Notes: generated by a model not told the origin, from the sequence alone. 64,000 nucleotides of DNA from JBFHFS01 sp041583495 (GCA_041583495.1 JBFHFS010000011.1:35122-99121), one strand, 5' to 3'; shown: positions 52,241 through 62,062, numbered from the stretch's first letter. Made by a program: numbers and translations.

Positions 52241-52675
52241 GAGTGCCATCAGACAGGTATTCCCAGGTGCACGCCGTTTGTACAACTCGTTTTGCTTAAT
52301 AAGCCAGTTGGAAACAATCTGATCTCCTTCATCTCCTTTTAGATGTTTGTAGAGGGTGTTTTCCCGGGTATGCAACCATCGCAAAAGGGAGTGATGAGAG
52401 ATGGTATATACACCTCCCCACACCCCTCTATAACCCGCACGAAAGTAGGCCCTCAACAACCCTTCGGCAGTAAAAAGAGTCATTTGCGTATCGTCGGTAA
52501 ACTCCCCACATGCATTTTCGAATTCAACGTAGTTCTGTATTCCCTTTTCGCCATATTTGGCTCTGATCTCTTCTATCGACAGAAACTCAACAGGCGCCCC
52601 CAAGGCATCACCAACAGCACCTCCAAGAAGAGAGCCTACAAAATAATTGAGTGGTTTTTTTGCTTGTCTGTTCAT
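52205..52675 (-). pseudogene. Truncated ADP-ribosylglycohydrolase (DraG family)
   Basis: The open frame gives 156 residues. It starts well (GSLLGGAVGDALGAPVEF, FTDDTQMTLFTAEGLL, RAPGNTCLMALKSG) with both of the metal-binding motif regions GD-A and DDTQM that bind Mg and ADP-ribose in the DraG/ADPRH family. The family is about 300 residues long; here the protein stops right after RAPGNTCLMALKSG, where the last residues (GTFSMSVNQ) come from the duplicated TetR tail. The break has AAAAGCGGCAC in both partners, a plausible microhomology. It probably once reversed ADP-ribosylation; now it is likely inactive. Confidence 0.8.
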
Positions 52676-52895
52676 GGGTTTTAAAAAGGTTAAATGTTTT
52701 AATAAGTATTACCAATAGACTTATTTGCAAGATGTTTAATGTCAGCACATTAAGAGAAACTTACCGATACATCTAAAAGACTAGAATCTAGCTAATTACA
52801 AAAGATTAACGAACTATTGTCATATATCCACGAATTTTTTTTTAGACACAAACGAATTACATTGTACTCCATAAAGAAAAAACAATTTTAACACA

Positions 52896-54335
52896 ATGAA
52901 ATACTTCCTTCTAACCATCGCCGTCTTTTGTGCAATTGTCAACGGTTATGCGGCAGAGAAGCCGAATATTATTTTTATTCTAACCGATGATATGGGATAT
53001 GGCGATCTTGAAGCTACTGGAAATCCCTATTTAAAAACGCCTCACATGGATGGCCTATATAAGGAGGGGGCCCGGTTCTCAAATTTTGTGGTCAGTCCCT
53101 CTTGTGCTCCAACGCGTTGTTCTTTGATGACCGGGAAACATGAATTCAGGTCGGGTGTTACCCATACCGTAGAGGGGCGTCGCGAAATGAGTTTACAGTC
53201 AACCACCGTGGCACAGACTTTAAAATCGGCTGGTTATGCCACCGGCATTTTTGGAAAATGGCACCTGGGTTCCCAGGGGGCCTACAGGCCTGAAAAGAGA
53301 GGATTTGATGTTTCAGTAACCTCTATTAATGACACCCAGCATTCCCATTTTGATCCTGTTCTGCTTTTTAATGGGGTTGAAAAAAAGACAAAGGGATTTC
53401 GGGAAAATATTCTCTTTGATGAAGCCATTCGGTTTATTGAATCCAATAAAGATAAGCCTTTCTTTTGCTATATCCCTACCTATTCGGCACATCATCCGTT
53501 GAAAGCACCCCAGGAATATATTGACAGAAATAATGGAAATGTGTTTTACGCCATGATTTCCAATATTGACGATAATGTGGGCCGTTTAATGGAGCGGATA
53601 AAAAGTCTGCAGTTAGAGGACCAAACGATTGTTATCATGTTAAATGATAACGGAGGAACCGACGGGGTTGATATTTTCAATGCCGGCATGCGGGGATGTA
53701 AAGGAACGCCCTGGTGGGGTGGTACCCGGGCTTTTTCGGTATGGCACTGGCCAGGGCATATAGAGCCGCGCGACCTGAATGAATTGGCGGCTCATGTCGA
53801 TGTATTACCCACCCTGGCTGAATTGTCCGGGGCCCAATTGTCTGAAAAGATGAAAAATGAGCTGGATGGAGTTAGTCTGCTGCCATTACTAAAAAAAGAA
53901 ACGGAGAAATTACCAGATCGAATGATAATCAGCCATCTGGGGCGTTGGCCCGATGGTAAGGGCCAGGTGGAGGCCCATAAATATGCCTTTTGTTCAGTTC
54001 ATTGGGGAAATTACCTTTTGGTGAGAAGCCATACTTGCGGAAGAGACGATTGCAAAGGGGCATGCCAATTATACCAGAAGGTGATTAATGGCCGTAAGCA
54101 AGCGGGTTATTCAAAAAACGCCGATTTTCATTATGCGGTTAATCAACAACCTGATTGGGCATTGTTTGATGTATCACAGGATTCGGACCAAAATGAAGAC
54201 CTGGTGCTTAAATACCCCAAGATCGTTGATGAAATGTCGGGGGCTTATGAAAAATGGTGGAAGGAAGTATTTCCTCATATACATAGAACGGCAGATGATC
54301 CCATATGGTCACAGGATTATAAGGGAGCCAAATAA
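52896..54335 (+). CDS. Arylsulfatase-type sulfatase (S1 family)
   Basis: The product has 479 residues with a signal peptide (1-19). NIIFILTDDMGYGDL (Asp31/Asp32 for Ca2+) starts the catalytic domain, followed by PSCAPTRCSLMTGK with the CxPxR motif at 70-74; Cys70 is the formylglycine site, which would need an anaerobic or FGE-type maturase not in the window. GKWHLGSQG, TYSAHHPLKAP and NDNGGTDG follow. The substrate is unknown, but such enzymes desulfate marine or host glycans. It is a lone plus-strand gene with a hairpin (54346-54377) after it. Confidence 0.93.
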   Translation: MKYFLLTIAVFCAIVNGYAAEKPNIIFILTDDMGYGDLEATGNPYLKTPHMDGLYKEGARFSNFVVSPSCAPTRCSLMTGKHEFRSGVTHTVEGRREMSLQSTTVAQTLKSAGYATGIFGKWHLGSQGAYRPEKRGFDVSVTSINDTQHSHFDPVLLFNGVEKKTKGFRENILFDEAIRFIESNKDKPFFCYIPTYSAHHPLKAPQEYIDRNNGNVFYAMISNIDDNVGRLMERIKSLQLEDQTIVIMLNDNGGTDGVDIFNAGMRGCKGTPWWGGTRAFSVWHWPGHIEPRDLNELAAHVDVLPTLAELSGAQLSEKMKNELDGVSLLPLLKKETEKLPDRMIISHLGRWPDGKGQVEAHKYAFCSVHWGNYLLVRSHTCGRDDCKGACQLYQKVINGRKQAGYSKNADFHYAVNQQPDWALFDVSQDSDQNEDLVLKYPKIVDEMSGAYEKWWKEVFPHIHRTADDPIWSQDYKGAK

Positions 54336-54345
54336 AGGTTTCCAG

Positions 54346-54377
54346 AAAGAACCAATTTGCCTGATAAGTGGTTCTTT
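54346..54377 (+). terminator. Hairpin after sulfatase gene
   Basis: AAAGAACCA (54346-54354), 14-base loop, TGGTTCTTT (54369-54377), 11 bp past the sulfatase stop. The T-run is within the arm, so this is a weak terminator. Confidence 0.5.
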
Positions 54378-54399
54378 AGCCTTAATAACATGATATACC

Positions 54400-54592
54400 C
54401 TACAAATCAAACAATCTTTTTAGATGCCGTTGATATATATTCTGCTCAACCCACTGGCTAATAGCAGGACTATTCTTTATAATCAGAGCCGTGTACTTTT
54501 CGCCACTCCATTCTGCCACTTCTTCCACGGAGGGAAGTAACTCATCGGCAATATCTATAACATCCGCATAAGGGGGCACAAGTCATGGCATC
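54400..54592 (-). pseudogene. Decayed C-terminal end of an unrecognised protein
   Basis: Minus frame ending in a TAG at 54402 reads YADVIDIADELLPSVEEVAEW then GEKYTALIIKNSPAISQWVE and NIYQRHLKRLFDL, clearly protein-like and with sensible composition. Upstream it runs into a stop after a C-tract near 54575, where a one-base change would restore MTCAP-YADV. I do not recognise the family. Confidence 0.4.
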
Positions 54593-54664
54593 GCCAATGT
54601 GAGCCTCCAATATAGAGTTGCTGAAACAGGGTTAAATCGATTTTCTGATTCACCAAAACCCCGG

Positions 54665-54790
54665 TTACAGGGTTACCTTTGCGTACAGGCGCTCTTTAAA
54701 CATCTGATTCTGAAAGCGGATCTGCCAAAAAACCAATTCATGCCCATAGATATCATCACCCGGGAGAAGGTGAAGTATGGTCAAGGATGG
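54665..54790 (+). pseudogene. C-terminal remnant of a LacI-family regulator
   Basis: The plus frame reads LCVQALFKHLILKADLPKNQ then FMPIDIITREKVKYG, the usual end of LacI/GalR-type sugar-binding domains (form: G..A...L..HI....P...I.LP..IITREN). There is no start or DNA-binding part upstream, and the duplicated TetR segment follows directly. Confidence 0.5.
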
Positions 54791-54814
54791 ATCCGGGTGA
54801 ATACCCCCCACCCT

Positions 54815-55366
54815 CTAATGCTTTTGAAGTCGGAGGGCCATTAACTTTCGGACCATTTCATTGATGAGTTCCTCATCCCTCATCAATAGCCTAAAACTCG
54901 ACAGGATGCCGTTCACCAATGATTTGGTGGACTGCTTTGTTTTAAAGGTATTTTCTTTTTTGCCCCTATTGATTAACTGACAAAGAAAAAGTGCCGCTTT
55001 TTTCCGTATGCTTAATATGGCATTTCTTATTCGCTCGTTTTCTTTTATTAAAGGATCATCGAAGATGATAGAGAGGTAATAGGGTTTATGTTTAAATAAG
55101 ACATACAAATGTTTGAAGAGATCCTCCAGTCTTTTTTCGGGTTGCACATTATTTTGGGAGAACTGGCACAACAAGTCATTCACCTCACTCTCAAGCTCCT
55201 GAATTATAAGCAAAAAGAGGTCTTCATCGTTATTAATGAGAGAGGAAAGTTTCTGGTCGCTCACCTTTAATTCCCGGGCAAGATTCTTTATGGTAAGCGC
55301 CTTTGTTCCGGAATGTTCCACGATTTTTCCGGCTGTTTCAATGATTGCGATCTTTTCTGTTTTCAT
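54815..55366 (-). CDS. TetR/AcrR-family regulator of the RND operon
   Basis: The product has 183 residues. The helix-turn-helix is near residues 20-55 (SGTKALTIKNLARELKVSDQKLSSLINNDEDLFLLII in parts), followed by an all-helical ligand-binding part. It starts 13 bp after the RND pump stop, as the last gene of the TolC-adaptor-pump operon, so it probably regulates it by feedback. The last 150 bp of the gene are duplicated at 52.1 kb. Two TetR-family proteins thus lie around this operon. Confidence 0.88.
   Translation of the reverse strand: MKTEKIAIIETAGKIVEHSGTKALTIKNLARELKVSDQKLSSLINNDEDLFLLIIQELESEVNDLLCQFSQNNVQPEKRLEDLFKHLYVLFKHKPYYLSIIFDDPLIKENERIRNAILSIRKKAALFLCQLINRGKKENTFKTKQSTKSLVNGILSSFRLLMRDEELINEMVRKLMALRLQKH
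54849..55001. repeat. Duplicated 3' end of the TetR gene, copy B (source)
   Basis: Intact location of the segment repeated at 52089-52240, in the same orientation. The two copies flank the ADP-ribosylglycohydrolase fragment, the sulfatase gene and decayed ends as direct repeats 2.7 kb apart. Confidence 0.85.
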
Positions 55367-55379
55367 GATTTTGCTTTTT

Positions 55380-58300
55380 TCATGAAGAACTATTTTCCAC
55401 GCTTACCGTCTCCAGCATTTCCCGCTTATACTCATAATCTTTAAACTTTACTTTATACAGCAGGCTGTAAAAAACCGGCACGAAGAACAGGGTGATGATG
55501 GTGGCAAACAACAATCCCGAGATGATGGCCAGTGTAAGCGGTTCCCAAAGCAGTCCACCCCCAAAGTAGAGGGGTAACATGCCCAGGGAGGTGGTTAATG
55601 TGGTGAGTAACACGGGCCGGAAGCGGTTATGAACGGCCAATAGGATGGCGTCCCGATGGTCCACTTGCGGGTTTTCGGCTATTTCCACATCTATGCGGTC
55701 GATCAGTATTATGGCATTGTTCACCACGATGCCTGCCAGGGCGATGACGCCCAAAATTCCAAAGAAGCTCACAAACGAGCCTCCGATGAACCAGCCGGCC
55801 ACCACGCCAATCATGCCCAGAGGAATGGCCATCATAATGATGGTGGCTTTCCGCAAGGAGTTAAACTGCATCACCAGTAACATCACGATAAGGAAAAAGG
55901 CCAGGGGAAGCCTTGAAAAGATGGCCCCCAGGTTTTCGTTGGTATCTTCGTCCTCGCCCCCAAATTCGAATGCGTATCCGTTGGGCCACCCCTCTTTTTG
56001 TTCCTTCATCCATGGCCCTATGGCTTCAAAAATATCGTCGGCATTGTATCCGGGTTGAAGATAAGCCCCCACAGTCATGGTTCGTTTCAAGTCTTTTCGG
56101 ATAAATTTCGAAAACTGCCACTCCACCCTTACCTCGGCCACCTGGGCGAGCTGCACATTCTGCCGGGTGGAGGCCGAATAAATATTAAAAGCCTTAAGGG
56201 TAGCAATATCGTGTTGGGTGCTGTTCATGTCCTTCATGAAGATGGGAATGCTTTGGTCCCCATCCCGGAAGTCGTCGATTTTCATTCCTGATAAACCGGT
56301 ATTGAGAGCCATGGCAATCTCCATGTTGGTGAGGCCTGCGCGTTGTGCCTTGTCGGGATCGATGGCCACCATCAGCCTTTGGATTTTGGGGCCCCAATCG
56401 TCGGTGATATTTTTGGCTCCCGGAATGGTTACCAGTTTCTCTTTTATCCCTTCGGAGAGTGCAGCCAGCCTTTCGGGGTCAGCCCCGGAGAGGCGAATCT
56501 CCATGGGTGTGCCCGAAGCCCCTGCCCCGGTGAGCCGGCTTACGCGGATATCTGCATCCGGAATATGATTGACGCAGAAGTGGTCTACTTTGGCAATGAT
56601 GTAATCGTTGTCGGTATCGCCGGTGGTATTGAGCAACAGATGTGCGTAATTAGAGTTGGCTTCATTTTTAAAATATCCCAGATCGTAAGGTTCGGGACCT
56701 TCGCCAATGAAGGAGGAAAAGTCGAGTACCCCGGGTTGGCCCTTCTGTTTTTCGGGATTTACAATCAGCGAATCCAGGATAAAACGGCCAATGTCATTGA
56801 CGGCCTCTTCGGTATGCTCAATTTGCGTGCCCGAGGGAAATTTGATATCCACCGTTACCAGGTTGCGGTCGCTGTCGGGCACCAGTTTAAAGGGCAGCAA
56901 AGGCATCAGCAGCAGCGAGAGGAGAAACAAAGCCAGGATGAATCCTAAAAAGAGGACCGGCTTTTTCAGAAACCGGTACAACACCCCGTTGTACCACAGG
57001 TTCAGCTGACGCATTTTTCGGTCCAGGGTGTTTTCCTTGCGGCCTTGAGTTTTGTTTTTTACAATCACCAGTGCCAGCAGGGGAATAAAGGTGAAAGCCA
57101 GGAGCCACGAGCTCAGAAGCGTTACGCTCACCACCCAAAACAGAGGAGAGGATATTTCGCCCATGGGTGTCTCGGCCAGTGCAAATGGCAGGAAGGCCGA
57201 TGAAGTGGTGAGTGTAGAGCTCAACAGGGGTATCATCAACACCTTACAGGAATGAATGCCTGCCTCCACGATGGTCATCCCCTTCCCCATGGCCACCAGC
57301 ATCGACTCCGACATGACAATGCCATTATCCACCAGCAAGCCCAGCGAGATGATGAGGGCTGCCAGCGATACTTTGTTGAGACCCAGGTTAAGCACCCCCA
57401 GGAAGAAAAAGGTGGAGAGGATGACCATGGGCAGAAGAGCCGCTACCAGCGATCCCAGCCTGAAACCCATGAAGAAGAGCATTACGGCCAGCACAATCAC
57501 CACACTCTGCAACAGGTTGATCAGAAAGTCGTTCACCTGACGGTTTACCACCTGGTCCTGCGAAGCCGACCTTACCACCTCCACACCCACCGGCAGATGG
57601 CTGTTGATGCGCACGAGTGCTTCGTCTACCTCTTCACCCAGCCGCACAATGTTAGCGCCATCTTTGAGCGAGATGAAAAGCGCAATGGCCGGTTGACCGT
57701 TGATCTTCACAATTTTTTCACGCGGGGAAACGTAATCGCGGTAGATGCGTGTGGTGATGTCTTCTAAAAACACACTGTTGCCGGAGGCCGTTGGGATTAA
57801 CATTTTCTTTAAATCATCCAGCGTCTCAAAGCTTCCCGAAGGGGTGAGCACAATGCGTTTACGGCCCATATTTATCTCACCACCCGGGTAGAGTATATTG
57901 GTGGCAGAAATAATGTTTTTCAGTTTCAGGGCGTTTAATCCATACCGCGACAGTTGCTTGTCGTCGAACTCGATGAAGAGGCGTTCATCCTGCACGCCGC
58001 CATATTTTATTCTGGAAGCATCGGGCAACAGCAACAGCTCATCGCGCACCTCCCGGGCATAGTCCTCCAGAATATTGTAGGGAACCCCGTCGCCGGTGAC
58101 GCCCAAAATAATGCCAAAGACGGTTCCGATGTCTTCATCTCTCACCATGGGCCCCATGATTCCCTGGGGGAGCAAAGGCTTCACATCTTCCACCTTATTT
58201 CTCAGGGTTGCCCATACCGACTGAAGTTTCTTTTGGTTCACCTGCACCAACAGCTCCACGGTTATCACCGACAATCCGGTACGGGATTCACTCCCGATGG

Positions 58301-58535
58301 TCTTGACTTCGGCCATTTCGCGGATCACCTCCTCCAGCGGGTCGGTCACCAGTGCCTCCACCTGCTGCGGACTGGCGCCGGGAAACCGGGTAACCACCGT
58401 GGCAATCCTTATGGTATAAGGAGGCATACTGTCGCGTTCCAACTTAAAATAGTTGGCAATCCCAACGATGGCCACTATCAAAAATACAATGATGGTGGTG
58501 CGCGTATTTTTCAGGGTGATATCTGTAAGGTTCAT
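55380..58535 (-). CDS. RND efflux pump (CzcA/MdtB-like)
   Basis: The product has 1051 residues, full RND length. The first helix (about 12-30), porter domain, TM2-6 (about 335-480), TM7 (about 530-550), second porter domain and TM8-12 (about 860-1030) are all seen. TM4 has SLGLLVDNGIVMSESM with the proton-relay Asp. It lies 25 bp after the adaptor and 13 bp before the TetR gene. Sequence differs from the pump at 20.5 kb at the family level, and the substrate is not evident. Confidence 0.94.
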   Translation of the reverse strand: MNLTDITLKNTRTTIIVFLIVAIVGIANYFKLERDSMPPYTIRIATVVTRFPGASPQQVEALVTDPLEEVIREMAEVKTIGSESRTGLSVITVELLVQVNQKKLQSVWATLRNKVEDVKPLLPQGIMGPMVRDEDIGTVFGIILGVTGDGVPYNILEDYAREVRDELLLLPDASRIKYGGVQDERLFIEFDDKQLSRYGLNALKLKNIISATNILYPGGEINMGRKRIVLTPSGSFETLDDLKKMLIPTASGNSVFLEDITTRIYRDYVSPREKIVKINGQPAIALFISLKDGANIVRLGEEVDEALVRINSHLPVGVEVVRSASQDQVVNRQVNDFLINLLQSVVIVLAVMLFFMGFRLGSLVAALLPMVILSTFFFLGVLNLGLNKVSLAALIISLGLLVDNGIVMSESMLVAMGKGMTIVEAGIHSCKVLMIPLLSSTLTTSSAFLPFALAETPMGEISSPLFWVVSVTLLSSWLLAFTFIPLLALVIVKNKTQGRKENTLDRKMRQLNLWYNGVLYRFLKKPVLFLGFILALFLLSLLLMPLLPFKLVPDSDRNLVTVDIKFPSGTQIEHTEEAVNDIGRFILDSLIVNPEKQKGQPGVLDFSSFIGEGPEPYDLGYFKNEANSNYAHLLLNTTGDTDNDYIIAKVDHFCVNHIPDADIRVSRLTGAGASGTPMEIRLSGADPERLAALSEGIKEKLVTIPGAKNITDDWGPKIQRLMVAIDPDKAQRAGLTNMEIAMALNTGLSGMKIDDFRDGDQSIPIFMKDMNSTQHDIATLKAFNIYSASTRQNVQLAQVAEVRVEWQFSKFIRKDLKRTMTVGAYLQPGYNADDIFEAIGPWMKEQKEGWPNGYAFEFGGEDEDTNENLGAIFSRLPLAFFLIVMLLVMQFNSLRKATIIMMAIPLGMIGVVAGWFIGGSFVSFFGILGVIALAGIVVNNAIILIDRIDVEIAENPQVDHRDAILLAVHNRFRPVLLTTLTTSLGMLPLYFGGGLLWEPLTLAIISGLLFATIITLFFVPVFYSLLYKVKFKDYEYKREMLETVSVENSSS

Positions 58536-58560
58536 AGCTGATTATTTGATTGAATGATGA

Positions 58561-59646
58561 TCATTTGTAAGGATTCAGGAGTCTCACCTTTCGTCCGTCA
58601 AATAAAAAACGAAGGCCGGCCGTTATCACCAGATCTCCTTCTCTGAGCCCTTCTTTCACCGGGTATCCCCCGGGGGTCAATTCCCCGATGGTGACCTGCC
58701 TGCGTCTTGCCAGATAGATCTCCGGATCATCGCTTTTTTGTGCTACATAAACAAAGTCCCCTTTACGGTCGTGACTCACGGCATCACTCGATAAAATAAC
58801 CGAACCCCTGGTTTTATCCATCGACACCAGAGGGATCGCCACGGTCCCCGTCATGCCGGGCAATAGCTGGCCCGACGATTCCGTTAACCGCACAATCACG
58901 GGGTAGACAGAAGTATTGCTAATACCGGTGCTGACCTCCGAGATAATGGCGGTGAAAGAAGTATCCGGTAGCGACCCAAAGGCAACGGTCACCAGTTGGC
59001 CTTTTTTCACCTGGCCGATCACATTTTCCGGCACGGCGGTTCTCACCTCGATGTTGGAGGTGGACGAGAATACCGCGATGGGATTCCCGGCCCCGGTCAT
59101 CTCATTCTCGTCGGCCAGAATGGCCGTGATGGTACCATCGTAGGGGGCCCTGAGGGTGGTGTAATTCAACTGATTATAAGCCGCCCCGGCCTGGGCTTCG
59201 GCCGTGCTTACCATAGCCAGCGCCGACTCATATTGGGCTTTGGCCCTTTCATAATCGCTGAGCGAGGCGTTGTTGGCGGCATACAGATTCTCAATGCGCT
59301 GATAGGCCGATCGGGCAGTGATGAGTTGAACCTCGGCATTTTTTTGCGAGATAACCGCTTTATCGTAATTTATGCGGTAGTCGGTTTTATCGAGCCGGGC
59401 AATTACTTCTCCCTTTTTCAGGCTGTCGCCCAACTCAACAGATATCTCTTCAATATTTCCACCGACCCTGAAGCTCAGTTTGGCTTCGTTGCCGGGTTGG
59501 GAAATTCCTGCAAAGGAGCGCACCTCTCCCACCGATTGTTTACCGATAACCTGGTAAAAAACCGGCCGTATCTGCTCGTCAGGTTCCTGTTTACCGCCAC
59601 AAGACACCAACAACAGCGCGCTTAAAACAAATAGAAACGATTTCAT
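58561..59646 (-). CDS. RND periplasmic adaptor (lipoprotein)
   Basis: The product has 361 residues; lipoprotein signal with ALLLVSC (Cys16). Standard adaptor parts: FRVGGNIEEISVELGDSLKKGEVIA (lipoyl half), hairpin helices around QLITARSAYQRIENLYAANNASLSDYERAKAQYESA (in parts), ATYDGTITAILA-type second half (YDGTITAIL), beta-barrel and the end EGLREGDLVITAGLRFLFDG. Second gene of the operon after the TolC fusion. Confidence 0.93.
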   Translation of the reverse strand: MKSFLFVLSALLLVSCGGKQEPDEQIRPVFYQVIGKQSVGEVRSFAGISQPGNEAKLSFRVGGNIEEISVELGDSLKKGEVIARLDKTDYRINYDKAVISQKNAEVQLITARSAYQRIENLYAANNASLSDYERAKAQYESALAMVSTAEAQAGAAYNQLNYTTLRAPYDGTITAILADENEMTGAGNPIAVFSSTSNIEVRTAVPENVIGQVKKGQLVTVAFGSLPDTSFTAIISEVSTGISNTSVYPVIVRLTESSGQLLPGMTGTVAIPLVSMDKTRGSVILSSDAVSHDRKGDFVYVAQKSDDPEIYLARRRQVTIGELTPGGYPVKEGLREGDLVITAGLRFLFDGRKVRLLNPYK

Positions 59647-59704
59647 GGTTGTTCAGTTTTTAGAATTAAGAAGTTAAAAGCTCCACCGCATTAAGCAACA
59701 GGCA

Positions 59705-62062
59705 TCAGGGGTTACCGTCGATTCCATTCAAATATTCCACCATCCTGCCGGTGTAGGCTGCCTGAGCGCTCTCATCTTCCAAAAAGGAGAACCGTCCCTG
59801 CAACCGTTGGGTATGGATGTAATCGAGAAGGTACTGATAGTAGGCACTCTCGGCCATATTTCTGGTTTTAATCATCACATTTTGGGCATCGATGAGCTCA
59901 ACCACATGCACCATCCCTTGCAAATAGGCATCCTGCACTACACGATAGTTATCGGCAGCTGCCTGTGCGGCCTTTTGCGATAAACCCAGTTCCCTGTAGG
60001 AGGCCTTCAGCAGCTCCACATTGGAACGAATGCCTTGTTCAAGCGTGGTGAGCAATTCCTTTTTTTGCCAGGCCATCTTATCCTGCTCAATGGTTGCCCG
60101 TTGGGCTTCAGCGTTTTTTCGCCCCCCCTCGAAGATGGGGAAACTCAGACGAAGCCCTGCGTTCCAGGTAATGTCGTCGGGCGGAGGTGGAATGGGCAAT
60201 TGCGAATTGCGGATGGTGCCCTCACGCACAAAGGCCTGGTCGGCCCCACCAATCAGGGCCAGCTCGGGAATATACCTTTGCCTGATCTCCATGGCCCGCT
60301 TGCGATCCACCATCTGGCTGGCGGTTAACAGCTGTTGTAACTCGGGCGACCAGGTTTGCATCTCGGCAATCAAAAAATCAGCATACCGGCTGGTCAGCTC
60401 CGGACTTTCGAAAAATGAGGAGAGCATCGTCTGATCCAACACCACCAATTGATCCATGCTAACCGAATCGGGCGTTGCCACGGGATTGCTGACCGGTGTA
60501 TTCAGACGCTGGTTGAGCTGGTACATCGCCGCCTTGTATTGAGCCTCCGCATCGTTCAACTGCATCTTATTGATACTCAACTCACTTATCCAGCGGTTTA
60601 CATCAGAGATCCCGCCCTCACCGGTCTTTTCTTTGGCTTTTGCCCTCTCCAGATTTTGCTGGGTGGCGTATACATTATCGTTTTTTATTTGCAGGTTGCT
60701 TTTGGCAAACAACAGGGCTATGTAGGCATTCGACACATTGGAGACGATGTCGAGTGAGGTTTGCCGGCTGTATTGCCGGGAAGTTTCGGCGGCCAGCTTT
60801 TTAATGGCCAGGTTGGCAAAGGCCGCTTCCGACCAGATAACCTGCTTCAGCATAGCCGACCCCGCAATGGTAAACTCCCCTTTTTGTCCCATGGAGGCCT
60901 CCACCAGGTTTTGGCTTAGTTGAACCGCACTGCCCGAGACTTCGAGTTGCGGTAATACATTGGACCGGGCAATCTGCACCTCTTTTTGGGCTATTAACAA
61001 ATCCTGGTCCGAAATTTTTCCCTGCAGGTTGTTTTCCAGTGCCTGGGCAATGGCTTGCTTCAGACTAAGCACTTCACCGGGCATCTGACCCACATTGGTA
61101 AAGATGGCCTCTTCCATGGCCGACCAACGTGGAAATTTATTCGTCTCCCGCAGACTCTTCATATTTAAGATGGGCGTGCGTACCTTTCCCTCCAGCACAA
61201 CCGGGATATCCTTCAGATTGGTTCCTTCGCTCACCTTAATCACCATCAGGGCCACTTGCCGGGCCATTTGTTGAAACGTGAATTGCGGGGTCAGGGTAAG
61301 GGTTGCGCCCATCTCTAAGTAGGGAATTCCGCCGATGGCCAAAGAAGGGATGCCCCTTTGGTTCAGGCCGGTTAAGAACGCTTCAGTCTGCGGTTGGGAA
61401 TGTTGAATCAGGGGAAACAGCATGACTCCCTCGGTATGTTCCGGCAGTTGTAACAATGGATTACTCTCTGGCTCAGCCGATAGAAAGGAAAATTCAATAT
61501 CCGGAGCATCCCACTCTAAATATCGGTTGATTCCTTCAAATTCGTCGAGCAGGGGACCGGGCACCACAATGGCCAACCTGCTGAGTTCAAACATTCGGGC
61601 AAATTGCTTCAGGTCTTCCTTGATACGCACCCACGACTCGATGTAGCTGAAGTTGAAAACACCCGTGCTGTTATCGGGTTGACAGGGCAGGTCCTGATAG
61701 GTGCGATCGAGAATAGTGGCCGCAATTACCGGCTTGGGATAGGTCAAGAGCCGAGTGGCCGCCTCCGAAGAGAGCAGACCCAGGGTGACGATGATGTCCA
61801 CCTCAGGGTCTTTCATGAAAGCATCCAGACGCTCCTTCACTCTATCCGTTTGCCACTCTGCGCTTACTTCCTGAAATGTGACTTCTGTTCGTGTGGCCAG
61901 AAGAGCAGTGATCTCGGATTTCACCAGACTACTAAGCACTTCGAATTCATTAGGCCCGGCATCTTTCACAATTCCAATACGGACTGGTGGCTGGGAAAAA
62001 AGGCCTGCCGCTGCGGTCAGTAGAACGGTAATGGTGATTAGTACTTTAACAATGGTCTTCAT
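59705..62062 (-). CDS. Fusion of ABC substrate-binding-like domain and TolC-type outer membrane factor
   Basis: The product has 785 residues, almost twice a normal TolC. A signal peptide (1-23) is followed by an ABC_sub_bind-like domain (about 26-315: RIGIVKDAGPNEFEVLSSLV, IIVTLGLLSSEAATRLL, PVIAATILDRTYQDL, GVFNFSYIESW, MFELSRLAIVVPG, GIPSLAIGGIPYLEMGATLTL), then an outer-membrane-efflux domain (about 335-780: LSLKQAIAQALENNL, LRLSFPIFEGGRKNAEA, DAYLQGMVHVVELIDAQN). The frame is continuous with no stop or obvious junction, so this is a true fusion. It may sense or capture a ligand in the periplasm before export. First gene of the RND operon. Confidence 0.88.
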   Translation of the reverse strand: MKTIVKVLITITVLLTAAAGLFSQPPVRIGIVKDAGPNEFEVLSSLVKSEITALLATRTEVTFQEVSAEWQTDRVKERLDAFMKDPEVDIIVTLGLLSSEAATRLLTYPKPVIAATILDRTYQDLPCQPDNSTGVFNFSYIESWVRIKEDLKQFARMFELSRLAIVVPGPLLDEFEGINRYLEWDAPDIEFSFLSAEPESNPLLQLPEHTEGVMLFPLIQHSQPQTEAFLTGLNQRGIPSLAIGGIPYLEMGATLTLTPQFTFQQMARQVALMVIKVSEGTNLKDIPVVLEGKVRTPILNMKSLRETNKFPRWSAMEEAIFTNVGQMPGEVLSLKQAIAQALENNLQGKISDQDLLIAQKEVQIARSNVLPQLEVSGSAVQLSQNLVEASMGQKGEFTIAGSAMLKQVIWSEAAFANLAIKKLAAETSRQYSRQTSLDIVSNVSNAYIALLFAKSNLQIKNDNVYATQQNLERAKAKEKTGEGGISDVNRWISELSINKMQLNDAEAQYKAAMYQLNQRLNTPVSNPVATPDSVSMDQLVVLDQTMLSSFFESPELTSRYADFLIAEMQTWSPELQQLLTASQMVDRKRAMEIRQRYIPELALIGGADQAFVREGTIRNSQLPIPPPPDDITWNAGLRLSFPIFEGGRKNAEAQRATIEQDKMAWQKKELLTTLEQGIRSNVELLKASYRELGLSQKAAQAAADNYRVVQDAYLQGMVHVVELIDAQNVMIKTRNMAESAYYQYLLDYIHTQRLQGRFSFLEDESAQAAYTGRMVEYLNGIDGNP

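Noticed and set aside
57252..57767. His/Gln-rich 171-codon gene antisense to the RND pump
   Set aside because: Typical antisense shadow of an RND gene with skewed composition; the minus-strand pump is clearly real.
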